A stretch of DNA of 64,000 nucleotides from Oscarella lobularis (taxonomy: Eukaryota; Porifera; Homoscleromorpha; Homosclerophorida; Oscarellidae), in contig NC_089178.1 of NCBI RefSeq assembly GCF_947507565.1, positions 1,488,001 to 1,552,000 of the forward strand. The letters run 5' to 3'. Positions 1 to 11,908 of the stretch are shown here, in pieces (position 1 is the stretch's first letter; every line of letters starts with the position of its first letter). The notes under the pieces are model-generated. The model was not told the origin of the DNA and ran no database searches. It saw only the letters and a program-made list of their open reading frames with translations. The position numbers and the translations under genes were made by a program.

Positions 1-3000
1 CGAAATTCTAAGAAACCCGTCTCCGTTCGCTGACTGCTTCCGGGTTTGCCGATGTATTTGCCGTAGATTGCCGCCGTGCCTGGTAGGTCGCGTCGAACGA
101 GCAGACCGGCGTTGACGAACGACGTCACGCCGCCGAGTTTAGCGTCTGAGTACCAGATAACGTCGTCGAGCACGTGAAATTCGCATTTTGAACAAATGTC
201 GACTGTTACCGACTGTTGACCCAATATCAGACCCTCGCCAGCCAACCAGCAGTAGCCAGTTTGCGAGAGGCCCATAAATCCTGGTTTTGCGCACGACGTC
301 CCGTTGTGATAGAATAGTTTTTCCTTCGGTATAAGACGTTTTGTTAGACCAGGCCCTGAGTACGAGACTAGCAGTGTATTGCCCGACGTCGACCAAGAGC
401 TTGAACCCTGTAGGAAGTCAATTCGGAGGCGATGAAAGCCCTTTGACAGCGCGTACGGTCCAAATTTTTCTTCCATCAATAATTGCTGGTATCGTCGACT
501 GCCTCTGACTAGTAAAACGTCGTCAATCCAAAGACGATATGTCAAGCTATAACCGGTGACGAAGTAGAACGTGTAATTTCCTGTCGTGTCAATTTGCAAA
601 AATGTCTAAAGTCGGGCGGCGTAGTTGTACGTGTAAGACAGAGGACTATTCGTATCTACATTGTCTATCAGAGGTCCCAAGTACAACGGTGAACTGCCGT
701 AGTATTGAGGAAAACGAGAAACGTCCACTTCAAAGCGTTCTACGTTAGGAAGTGTCCTGGCTTGATCGAATTCTGACGGCAGGGAATAAATGGCCGATCC
801 TCCTCCCGGAAATAGTAGAGGTTGCTAATTCTGTTCGTTCGATCTGTGCTGACTCGATACTGAAAATAATCCGCAACGACGCCGTTTTTCATTGACGAAA
901 ACTCAGGCGGCGGCGCGATGCGAACAGATACTCCGGAAAACGATTTATCGGAGTCGCCAGTTACGTTCAAGCCGCCGTACGGCCAAATCGTGCTGCCGCT
1001 CTTTCCAATAACGCTGCCTTCGTACACGTCCAACGACCGTGAACACTTATCGTTCCGCCGCCGATATTCAACGATCCCGAAAGCGAAAAATTGCTGTGAC
1101 AAATAGTCGTCGCATCGACCACGTTCACAACTCCATTCGGTCGCACGACAAGCTGATTGCAGAAGTCAAATGTCGATTCGCTGCCGTTTCTCGAGCCAAA
1201 GATTGCATCCTCGTAAATCGTTACGTATTGACGAAACGTGGCTCGTCCTCGGTTTCCAATTGTAACGTTCCAGCCCTGTTTTATGTAAGCTCTACCGACA
1301 ACCAAGTTTCCTCCTATCATTACCCTATTTCCTTCTGACGGCGAGTTATACTGTTCTAGAAAAAATATCCCGTGTTGATCCATAATGAAACCATCGGGAA
1401 AATAAAGTTCCGCATAGCGACTGCTGCTTGCTAGAAACCACACGTAGCCGTACGATTCGAACCGTCCAAAGAAACGTTTTGCACGAGATTCAAACGACGA
1501 TCCGAACACGTTTTGCACGTGAAAGTTGACCCGTTGTCCTACGTGCCACAGAACGGCAGAATCGCGCGGATTCGTGGCATTCTGATAGACGTCGTCAAGA
1601 TAGCGACGCCACTGTCCAACCTTCCCTTCTCCCGCAGGACGCGGGGCGTTATTATATCGCGCAAAATAACCGTATACTTGCCCTACGCTGCGACGTGCAG
1701 CAAAGAGGAGCGATTGAGATTGATAATCTAAATAGACGTTTGCGAGGTAGAACTGCGTCGTGTTGTAATTGGCAAATGATCCGTAGTAATACATCGATTG
1801 GCTGCTGTAGAGATTCATTGAGACGACAACAAACCGGCCGTAGTTTCTCACGTCCCAATAGCTGTATGCACAGCACGTATGCAGCTCCAGCACAAAGAGG
1901 CCGTAGTTGATAAGACCCTGTCTAAAGCCATCCGACATCGCCGGCGGATAGCCAGTGACAGATAGATGAATACTATTGCTATAAAACGTAGACCCCATTT
2001 CATTGACAATGTAGCAACGATCGCAGTAGAGACGGGAATCTCTGTTGTCCAGACTCGAGTCAATGTCAAAACTCTCTCTAACGGTCACGTTAATTTGACG
2101 AAGATACTTTGATTTGTACAGGCCTTTGACGAGAGCAAATTGACTCAAAACGCGAATCTCGCCACCAATCGAACTACCACCAATCGTCTCGCCGCGAAAC
2201 GTAACGTACTTCGCCGTCACTTGACCGTATATGGTCGTCTTAGGCGAATTGATGTCGAGCCTATTGGCAATATTCACTTCGACGAAATGTCCAACAATGA
2301 GCTCCGGTTGACTTGTCGTCGAGCCGAGAGTCAACAACAGCATGCTGATGTTGCTGTGACCGCGAATAACGACCTGGTATGTGCCTTCCGCCGTCACGTG
2401 AACGATGTCGTTCGTCCGCGGCACGCGTTTTGGCACCCAATTGTTCGCATCGTCCCAAGCGCCGCCACCTGGATTGTTCCACACGGCCAAGCCGCCGTCT
2501 TTCGACGCGTCCTTGAATTCGAAGAGACCGCGAAGCGAAACTAGCGATCCGCCGCGAGACAGGTACTGGGCAAAAAACGTCGCCACGCCGTCGTCGCCCG
2601 TCTTGACGACTCGACCGCGATTGATCACTTTCGACGTCAAACCAAAAGCGGAGTGCGAGAACCAGGTGATGTCGTCGTGAACGTCCACGACGCCCGTCTT
2701 GCCGACGCTCAAATCGGCGCCGTTCTTGGCAAATATCAGCCCTGCGCCGCCGATATAGAGAACGCTTGTAGTCGGTACAAATAAAGTAGTATTGAAATTC
2801 GAATTGGCGTATTCCGTGGTCCCATTTGAGAACGTGTATCTTCTGAAGAGCTTGTCGAGCGGGAGAGGTTTTGACGCGAACGACGGGCCGGAGTAGTTGA
2901 CGAGTAGTGCATTGTCGTAACTCCACGATGAACTTTCCTGAATAAAGTCGATTCGTAGGCGACAGACGCCTTTTTGAATGTTGAATGGTCCGGCAGTTTC

Positions 3001-5049
3001 ATCGGCGTTCAAAAAGTAGCGATGGCGACGAGACGTGAAGACTTTCTTACCGTTGATCCAAAGTTGAACGTGAAGTCCGTAGCCCGTTGAAAAGTAAAAT
3101 TTGTATGACCCCGTCTCGTTGACGTCGAGAAACGACCAAAGACGAGCGGCGTACCCGTGCGTAAACGAGTCGGGACTGCTCGTGTCGAAATTCTCAAGAT
3201 CTGATCGCAGAGCGAGTGGCGACGAGCCATAGTACTTCGACAAGCGATCGAACGACGATAGAAATTGAACAGCATTCGGTGTATATGACCCACTATCAAA
3301 TTCCAGTGGAAGCGAATACTGCGAGCTTCCTTCGCCCGTAAAATAATAGAGACTACTGATACGTGACGTCAAATCGGTGTCCACTCGATATTGAAAGTAT
3401 TCAGCTATGACTCCGTGATACAATTGGGGAGGTGCTGCCGCTTCGACGTTCAATTCGACGCCGTCGATTGTCTTCGTGAAATTGCCCGTCACGTTGCCGA
3501 CAGCGAGCACGTTGAGCTGCGATTTGCTGCCGATTAACGAGCCCTGACTAAATAGCCACTCTTTCGTCGTCGTCAGCGTCGCTTGGGTCAAGTTGACGAT
3601 TCCGTTCTCGATAAACGTTCCGTCTATAGTCACGTTTCGGTTCAACACTTCGAAACGGGCCGTAGCCGTTATGGCGAGAAAACCGTTGAGCCAAACGGTG
3701 GCGACGGCGGCGATATCGGATCCGATTTTCACGAATCCGCCTTCTTTGACGGTAATTCGCCGAGCGATTGCCACTTTGCCGTGATTCGCCAAATCGAGCG
3801 TCCAGCCGGATCCCACGGAAACGACGTCGGCACGAAAATGAGCTGCGCCGCCAACTGAAAGAACGTTTCCATCGTTGGCATTCGAGTACTGATTGAGTCT
3901 CAGTTCGCCGTGCTCGCCCAGGTTCATGTCGCCGCTGAAGCGAAGCGTTGCTCCGCGGCTACTGCTCACTTGCATTACAACCCGCCCGAACGTTGTAAAG
4001 TTGTGAAACGTCAGTGTCGCGTCATTTAGATTTTCTATTTGAAAATTAGTAGATTAGTCACTGTTCCAATAGCCTAAGCTGACATTCTGATAGAGGTCAG
4101 CAATGTATTCCTTCCAAGTGCCAAGCGTACTTTGTCCACGCGGACTCGACGAAGCAGACGGACGATAAGGATAGGAATAGACTTCCCAGGTGCCATTGTG
4201 AATTCAATCTTTCCGCCGAATTGGAGTAATGGAATATTGGTGAGATGCCGTATAGTTGAATTGATCCGTCATTCGCCCATTGACCATAACAGTAAATGGA
4301 GTATGAACTCTGAAACGACTTTGCGACAATTTTAATTTGTCCCCCGTAATTTCCGACGTCCCAGTAGACGTACATATAAGAAAGAAGTTCGAAGACAAGA
4401 AGACCACGATTGACAATGCCAGCCGAAAAACCGTTTACATCCGCCGCCGGTTGATTGCCATTCAACCCCAGTTGAGCCTGATTAAACGTCATAGTCGACG
4501 ACGCCTCGTTGACAATTCGACATGCGAGACAGAAAATATAACGACCGGAACTGTCCATGGACGGGTCAACGGTGAAATTTTGACGATTCGTCCAAATCAC
4601 GTTCCGTATGTGTTTCTGATCGTAGATACCGCGTTTGACGAGTGCAAGCTTGTTGACGATCACTTGACCTTTAGCCGAATTGGCAACAAAGTTTGAATTA
4701 AGACTGCCGTCGAGATATTTTCCGGACCAAAAAAGCTTGCTTGCATTTAGAGTTCCAAGAATTGTGATTGTGGGGCAGAGCGCTTCAAGGTTCGACGTGA
4801 CGGTGAAAGTCACGCCGGCGGCGACGATAAGCCCAATCGAATCCGCGCCGGAGCCAATCGTCAAGGAAGCAATTGCTGTGTCTTGATCAATCTTGACGTC
4901 ATACGTTCCTGACGTCGCTATTTGAGCCTCATCCGTTGATGTTGGGATTCTGAGAAAAAAGCGCAAACAATGAACTTTTATAAACAATTACATTTAGTGC
5001 ACGATTCTATGGCTACTGGGGACTGAATATTAGACCTAACATGAGATGG

Positions 5050-5433
5050 TGTGAGCATACATTTTAGATCATGAACAAATTAGGCCAGTGACGTCATTTT
5101 GACATCACGACGTCCGGTATGACGTCATTCACTACAGCAACCCCGGGCATCGAAAACATTTTAGATCACCTTCTTTTAAGCGAATTTTGAAAGGCAGAAA
5201 CTGTGTCGCGTCCTTTTACGCATATACATCGCTCGGACGACGCCAACGTCGTTCATTAGCTGCCTACGAAGCTTACATTTTAGATCACGAACATTTTAGA
5301 TCACCCTGACATTGCTGTATTGACACCGTTCGTACGTAAATTAGGGTAGACTAGTATAGTGCCATCATCTCTAGGCGCAATTTAAACATGAACTGCTACC
5401 CAATTTGTTCGTCATCTAAATGTATGTCTCATA
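5050..5433. mobile_element. Foldback/MITE element C in an intron of the PA14 gene
   Basis: The ends are imperfect inverted repeats: TGTGAGCATACATTTTAGAT on the left, and the complement of TATGAGACATACATTTAGAT on the right. Inside are more copies of the ATTTTAGATCA motif in both orientations. GGT lies directly outside both ends (before GTGAG on the left, after CATAGGT on the right), suggesting a 3-bp target duplication. It has no coding capacity. It is a more diverged relative of the element at 7506-8253. Confidence 0.6.
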
Positions 5434-5621
5434 GGTGGTCTTAACATCGGCTGTGTTATATACGTATAGCTTGCACGCGAATCGAGGTCGCGAACCGGAC
5501 CACCCACCACCCACCCACGAGATACTCTTGGAAACTTACTTTCCGCCTGTCCAGTTGGCAGGATCATTCCATTTAAGCTGACCCGAAGCGCCTCTCCACA
5601 GATAAGTCGTCGCGTCGACGG

Positions 5622-6096
5622 TGTGAAGTCACTATATTAGAACGGGACTATATTAGAACAGCAACGCCCAATGATGTAAGGTGCTTGCGCAGTAGCAAAC
5701 TAGGTTAAGATACGTAACCACCCCTGACAACGGCCCCGTAACTCAATTAGCGATTTTCAGCAAAGGTTTACGACGTTTTACACCGGCATACATACTGCAC
5801 AGTGACGAATTTTATTTTTTATTGATTGGGACGCCTTGTCATGCCGAGAAGGTGAAAATAGAACAATAACTTTCTGTTCTAATATAGTCCTGTTCTAATA
5901 TAGTACCTTCTAAGATGGCACTATTTTAGAACAGGGTCTATTTTAGAACAACCTCTTATCAGTGCAGAAGCAACGAAAACTCATGCCTGTCACCGCCTGG
6001 TAGCTACCGTGCATGGCCTGCATGGCCTGCATGGGTGCACGTTGGGACCGAGTCTGTTCTAATATAGTCCTGTTCTAATATAGTTCCTTCTAAGAT
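5622..6096. repeat. Left inverted arm of foldback element A
   Basis: Inverted complement of 6720-7194. It holds two blocks in which paired AGAACA motifs occur about 16 bp apart, separated by a segment with GCATGGCCTGCATGGCC. Confidence 0.85.
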
Positions 6097-6376
6097 GGCA
6101 CTATTTTAGAACAGGGTCTATTTTAGAACACACCGAACAAACGTTTTACGAATGTTTTCCTTTCATGCATGAATAACGAGAATACTTAGTTTTCGCTGAA
6201 CGTTAGCGATTACTGTAAGTATGTCAAAGTAGACGTGAAAACGTCAAACGTTCGCGCTTACTAAACACCGGTAACTTACTAGCTAATTGTACCGCGTCAA
6301 AGGACGCAACTTAACTGAACGTCAACACAACTCTTCTTAAGTTAGTTTTACTTTTAGCCGCTTATTCTGTCTGGGA

Positions 6377-6712
6377 CTACTTCTTTCTCTCCGTTCTTCC
6401 GGGCGTGGTTTTCCAATAGGGACCAGGCCGATTGTCAATGAGCTGGTCAAACTCACGATAAAGTCTTTTGAAATTGTCTTTGACATATTCCAAGTCGACA
6501 TAAATTGCCCAGGTGACATGATAGGGGTCGTTGCACAGCTCCGTAGCTTCTTTTTTCAGCGGAGTGATAGTTGGACGCTTCATCCCGTCATACTGCAGCC
6601 ATTCGTTTTCTTTCACACGGAAGATAGCGCAGAAATGACCCCCGTTATCGGTTGCAACGGAAACCATTGCAAGTACGAACCTTTCAACAGTACATAAATT
6701 GTGAATTGTCAC
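6377..6712 (-). pseudogene. Captured ubiquitin-specific-protease-like fragment in element A
   Basis: An open frame of 111 codons lies in the loop of foldback element A. It contains GGHFCAIFRV followed by NEWLQYDG. This resembles the histidine box and following W-x-x-Y/F-D segment at the C-terminal end of C19 (USP-type) deubiquitinase catalytic domains. The Cys and QQD boxes expected upstream are absent, so it cannot be a whole protease. It is most simply a gene fragment carried by the element. The remainder, rich in charged residues, is unrecognised. The family call rests on this one motif, so a different papain-fold peptidase (for example a Ulp1-like transposon protease) is possible. Confidence 0.4.
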
Positions 6713-6719
6713 TCATTTT

Positions 6720-7194
6720 ATCTTAGAAGGAACTATATTAGAACAGGACTATATTAGAACAGACTCGGTCCCAACGTGCACCCATGCAGGCCATGCAGGC
6801 CATGCACGGTAGCTACCAGGCGGTGACAGGCATGAGTTTTCGTTGCTTCTGCACTGATAAGAGGTTGTTCTAAAATAGACCCTGTTCTAAAATAGTGCCA
6901 TCTTAGAAGGTACTATATTAGAACAGGACTATATTAGAACAGAAAGTTATTGTTCTATTTTCACCTTCTCGGCATGACAAGGCGTCCCAATCAATAAAAA
7001 ATAAAATTCATCACTGTGCAGTATGTATGCCGGTGTAAAACGTCGTAAACCTTTGCTGAAAATCGCTAATTGAGTTACGGGGCCGTTGTCAGGGGTGGTT
7101 ACGTATCTTAACCTAGTTTGCTACTGCGCAAGCACCTTACATCATTGGGCGTTGCTGTTCTAATATAGTCCCGTTCTAATATAGTGACTTCACA
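6720..7194. repeat. Right inverted arm of foldback element A
   Basis: Inverted complement of 5622-6096. It ends CTTCACAGAT next to GGT. The arm sits directly against the signal-peptide exon of the PA14 gene. Confidence 0.85.
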
Positions 7195-7505
7195 GATGGT
7201 CGACGAGAGCTGAAGGAGGAGAGCTGCAAAACAGGCCAAACCTCCCATCGAGACGAGGTGGAAATGAGCCCGAAGCGAACCGCCGAACTCAACTCGAACT
7301 CGAGAGACTGAGAGGTGGTCAGAATTGTCCGCACACCTCAAATGGCAGAGTTGTCCCGGACAGTCTCCCACGGATGTCACAGCAAAAATATGCGTGGACT
7401 CGATTCGCGTAATCTGCCTTTGACGCACCCTCTTCTTGACGCACAAACAGAATTCGAATAGTCACATACGACTTGCTATTTCTTTTTGGAAGTCAAAAGC
7501 GACGT

Positions 7506-8253
7506 TGTGAGGCATGCATTCTAGATCACGAACAAATTAGACCAGTGACGTCATAGTGACATCATCACGTACACCGTAGTGACGTACAGATCGAGAACAT
7601 TTTAGATCACTACTTTTTCAACCATTAGGAGAACTACATACCGTGTGGCTTCTAGTTACCCGTTCTGACGTCGCCAGCGTCTCCATTGTGCGCTAAATGT
7701 ATTGATCTAAAATGTTCATGATCTAAAATGGAAGCTGTGTAAGCAGCTTCCATTTTAGATCAAGGAACATTTTAGAACAGCGCCACTCTTATTGTCTTAT
7801 ATATGCCGGTTGACTTTGACAGTGCCTAAAGAAAGTAATTCACCTGCAATCAGAGATAAAACAAAATAGAAGCAGTGTAAGCTGCTTAGCAGCTTCCATT
7901 TTACATCAAAGAACTTTAAAAGTAGAGCAGTACGAAATGCAGTTGAAAGAACGAGCTTAGTTCCCTACACTCGGATTATGTTTTGTACAAGCTGATCTAA
8001 AATGTTCGTGATCTAAAATGGAAGCTTTGTAAGCAGCTTCCATTTTAGATCACGAACATTTTAGATCAAGAGATTTAGCGCACAATGGGGACGCTAATGA
8101 CGTTGAACGGGTAACTAGACGCGACACGGTCACAGTTCTCCTAATGGTGTGCAAAAGTAATGATCTCGACGCTCTGGGGTTTCTGTACGGTACGTGATGT
8201 CACTATGACGTCACTGGTCTAATTTGTTCGTGATCTAAAATGCATGCCTCACA
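7506..8253. mobile_element. Foldback element B
   Basis: Both ends begin TGTGAGGCATGCATT and stay inverted copies of each other for more than 200 bp, with scattered differences (7506 inward against 8253 inward). The centre holds three palindromes of the form GATCTAAAATGGAAGC...GCTTCCATTTTAGATC near 7725, 7868 and 8012. There is no coding capacity. The terminal sequence matches element C, and its right end CTCACAGAT matches that of element A. No clean target duplication is visible (GTT on the left, GTG on the right). Confidence 0.75.
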
Positions 8254-8471
8254 GATGTGCAAGCTATACTGTATAGACTACAAAGCATGAGAGATGTTGG
8301 CTGCTCTTTGCGGTAGTCTGTTTGCCTCACAAATATTTATTCTTAGAGTTCAATACCGCGAGCTCTTGCTACGGGGCGATATAAGGCAGGAGAAATGTCC
8401 TGATCAGCGGCTGTGCTTTCGTATCTAGAAGCTGCAGCTAACCAACTCATTAATTTCAAAACGGTTTTAGC

Positions 8472-11400
8472 TTACTGCTCAGGGTGAACCCGGAGTAGAT
8501 GAGCCAGCTGTTTCAACTGAACATTCGGAAGGACTTCCAACGCACTTAGTACGTTACAGAAGTACTCTGAATGACTTTCAGACGTGATCCTCTAAGGACT
8601 AAATAGATTAACTTACCGATGTCTGTCGACAGTTGCTGGGCACCGTGGTGACTGAAGTGGTCAATCTCTAGTATTTTCTGAAAATAGACTTTCATGGTTG
8701 CATTGGTGATAGCGCCTATCCAGGACTCAGCGATGTCCATCTCGTGCTCAGGAGAGGCGGGAACAGATACTTCATAAGCATCAATAAGCGACTGACTAAA
8801 ATACGTATTCTTTGCACCTGGAGTTTCACTGTACGGCAGTTCCGTTGCCCTTAGCGCTGTGTCCAATGCTGTGTACTCTTGAGAAACAAACGGTTCCAGT
8901 TGCTGAGGAAGGGTAAGGAGGTGGTCTCCGATCTAACAACCGTGAACTTGAAGGTCAAAGGAGAAATTGAATAAGACAAATTCACTTGTGTAATGTACGT
9001 GAGAGGAGACACGGTAAAAGTAGCTAGCCCTGCTGACTCCGAGCTTTCAGCTTTCCAAGCCTATTATCATATAGAAATCACATACATTGTGCAAAGGAAA
9101 ACAGGTGGCTATACCTCCATACGAGGAACTTCGAACAGCTTTGTTTGAAGTCCACTGAAGAGTGAGTCAAAAGCAAAATCATGAACTAGTTTATTAAAGG
9201 CCAGTATAGCAGATCGAGATTCAGGCAGAAGAGGTAAAGTATACGCAACTAGGAGCAACAGCGGTTAGACTTGACTGAGGAGCGAGGGATATTGGTGTAC
9301 CTGATTCCAATGGGTAAACCAAGTCAACAACCTGTTGGTATTCCGTTGGGCGTCTCTCCAGTAAATAGTTAAAGAATTGAAGATTGACAGATCCCTCAAC
9401 TGCTGACACTCGACTGGGCGTTCCAATGTGACTTGCTTTGGTCGAAAATACGGATAAGAAGTCGCTCTCGAATTTGGAAAATCGAAATAATACGCTACCT
9501 AAATAAGTAATTAATTGATGGGTATGTCAAGCGCTAAACATTTGATAATCAATTGCTTACCGCAGCATTCAAGAAAACGAAACGCGTTCTGAAAGTAGCT
9601 CCAGTCGTCACGAAAGCCAGATGCAGTCCCTTGAGGCTGACTGGCATTTTCTACGTTACGCGACGAACGAACGTCAACCAAAGCAGATTCCAACCGCCCA
9701 CAATACATAGAAAAGAAGGCCTAAGAAGATATCGTTCTCAGAGGACCCTGATAATACGTCTGCAGCAGACTGACAACCTCAAGTGCTTGAACTAGCCCGC
9801 AACAGCCTAATCCTTGGGTGAACTGAAGGCAACGATCAATTGACTGTTGTAACAACAACAAAAAAGTCAAAACTTAAACTTCGTCTAGCTGTAAAAATTG
9901 GCTCACTTCTTCTGCCGCATTGAACAGCCGCGGAATGGAATCTGCAACCAAAGTCACGGTGTCAGTAAGTCCTTGGGCTTCCTAATAAGAGAAAAAAGAG
10001 AACTACGTTATTCGGTCGCCATTTCAGACTACAGCCAAGTTTCTGTGTACGTGCAGCAGCCAAAACGTTCATTACGAGTAAAGAAGCAAGAAGCAAACTA
10101 GTTACTTATTTGCCATAATCGAGATGAACGTACTAAATTTATTGCTCCTAAGTCAATGAGGAGCCTGTCCTGTTCCATTTTGCTATAATCCAGCTGAAAT
10201 TGAACAAGAGGCCCATGAATTGCTCGGCGTAGCAAGGAGACGTCACCTTCATTTAGACCTTCAACAATTTGCAAACATAATACATTGTAAGGCCAAATAC
10301 GTCCTTCTATCTCGAACCTGCTTGTTCGTGGTCTGAGAAAATTAATTCTAAAGATCTTGCGAAACGTAAAAGAGCCTTTATAAAATAAAAAGAAACCCCT
10401 TTTGCACTAAAACTGAAAACAACGAGCTTATTTACCTGCTTCACATCTATTAGCAGCGATAAAGAATTGGACAAAGACGGGATTGGGACGTGCTGAGAAA
10501 TCCAGTGTTCTATTGACGGATCAAGACTGTTTAGTATCTGGATCAGCACGGAGCACAGAGTCCTGGATGGCTCACTGAACACTTGCCTACCCCAAGACAA
10601 CTAGATATACAGAAACCGTGAGTTTTACTCAAAAGCCAAGTATCTGTATACTTCTGAGTGGCACATGCTGACCACTTCGTCCAAGAACTCGATCAACTGT
10701 TCTTGAAGTGGTCTTTCGCCGACTAGGCTTTGCAATTTCTGCCAGAATTTACACAGACGATTCTGAGACGGCAAAAGCGACTAAATCTTTATAGACTAAG
10801 AATGAAATATCTACTTTGAGCGTTCTGATATAATAGAACTGAAGCTGCTCTTCTCTTTTCAAAGTCCTAAAAATTTCCACATAGTACTTGGCCTCGTCTG
10901 AAAACAGCCTTGCAAGCATCTCTCCATCATAATGCCTCTTTACTTAATTACCCAGATTGTGTGAATTAAACGCAGCGACGAGTCTTGGACTCAACTTCGA
11001 TTCAAGTTTGTTCTTCAGTGATTCAAGCTTCTGATGACGATTGGCGTAGTCCGGAACGTCGTGAAGAACCGTCTTAATTAAAGATAATTCATTCGCAAAA
11101 GTGGCAATTGTTCGTTCGGCTTACCAAACTCTTTTGCATACCAAGCAATTTATTGTAAATCTAAAAATTAGGCTATTAAAGATGGTAAATTGAACAGCCA
11201 ACTAAAACTTCACTGCCAAAATATCGTCCGTTTCTAGAATTTCTTCGACATTAGCAGACAAAGACGTCCAGTTGTCTGCCTCCTACATCCAAAGTCTATA
11301 TACAAATACATAAATATAAATCAATTGCGCACTCGTAAAGCCTGAGCTGTCTCCTGCATGCGGCACTTAATCTTATCCAATTCCATGAGGGTTTTCATGG

Positions 11401-11908
11401 ACTGTGAAGTGTTTTCTTCAACCTTCACGGCCAAGGTTATCGGTTAGGCGCAAAATCGTGCGGTTCTTTCCACCTGTTTGATATCTTCCTTTACTAGCTG
11501 CATTTGATCTTTCAGGAGAGTTGCTTCGTGCTTAACCGTTTCCACATCCTTGACAATTCTATAGCAATGCATTGTTTGAAGGCATGAACTATAAGATTCT
11601 TATTCTCTCGCCTTGGCACGTTTTGCACAGCCTGCTGACTGATCTCCTCCAGAGACTTGTTCACCTCCTAGAAAAAACGTCAAGACAAACCTAAAACGGC
11701 CAAAACGGCTCACCTGTATAAACAGCTGAAGTTTCAGTACCAGCGTAGAAGCATGAACCTGCGCGCGGTAAGAATCGATCGATTGGTAGAAGAATATCCT
11801 TCGCGGACATACGTCCAGAGAAGTATTTGCGTCTCTTGGCGCGCGTAAAGCCCCGTTCACCCATTCCTTCACGTCGAAGTCAAGATGAGAAAACTTGGAG
11901 AAATCCAT
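8472..11908 (-). CDS. COG7: Conserved oligomeric Golgi complex subunit 7
   Basis: COG7 is a lobe-B subunit of the eight-part COG tether, which receives retrograde vesicles at the Golgi and keeps glycosylation enzymes in place. The start at 11908 gives MDFSKF-x3[11 protein letters not shown], the characteristic N-terminus of the family, followed by a VLKLQLFIQ segment after an intron. The C-terminal exon (about 8880-8590) has [20 protein letters not shown] and [14 protein letters not shown] last exon ends [20 protein letters not shown] at a stop at 8472. Between these ends are many short exons separated by introns of about 50 nt, with the heptad-like text expected of COG coiled coils and helical bundles. 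Only the two ends were read in detail. The gene looks complete. It lies about 350 bp downstream of AMP deaminase on the same strand. Confidence 0.88.

Larger units (their letters stand above)
5622..7194. mobile_element. Foldback element A with two 475-bp inverted arms
   Basis: Positions 5622-6096 and 6720-7194 are inverted copies of each other, both 475 bp, with one mismatch that I noticed (near 5806 against 7010). The loop is 623 bp. Outer ends read GTGAAGTCACTATATTAG and its complement. The arms carry many copies of CTATATTAGAACA and CTATTTTAGAACA. GGT flanks both sides once the right end is taken as CTTCACAGAT. Removing the element plus one GGT restores the reading frame of the PA14 gene (LSST-VDATTY). 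I see no transposase, so it is non-autonomous. The near-identical arms suggest a recent insertion. Confidence 0.85.
1..7248 (-). pseudogene. Large secreted PA14-repeat protein, 3' end off window, disrupted
   Basis: The ATG at 7248 opens a signal-peptide exon (MGGLACFAALLLQLSST). It should continue in frame into 5622-5540 (VDATTYLWRG, then W-D/N-x-NW) and, through a phase-2 intron, into 4949-1. The protein is built of modules of roughly 900-1000 residues. Each has a W-NW-P-x-x-x-D motif, a beta-rich repetitive stretch, a PA14 domain (for example YAARLWSFLDVNETGSYKF near 3140-3080) and a linker. Module 2 begins near 2490, and its PA14 domain lies at about 870-350. PA14 domains bind carbohydrate in adhesins, so an extracellular adhesive role is inferred. 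Breaks: a foldback element separates signal peptide from mature protein, one-base losses occur near 1020 and 800, and the Trp codon expected near 608 is TAG. Alternatives are a real gene with assembly errors, or an allele null only here. Confidence 0.72.

Noticed and set aside
5622-7194. Element A as a CACTA transposon because of GTCACTATATTAG near its ends
   Set aside because: The inverted repeat extends outside CACTA, and the flanking duplication fits the outer GTGAAG end instead.
7108-7446. A 112-codon minus-strand open frame read as one protein
   Set aside because: Only its internal MGGLACFAALLLQLSST is meaningful (signal peptide). The rest runs into the foldback arm or upstream non-coding DNA.
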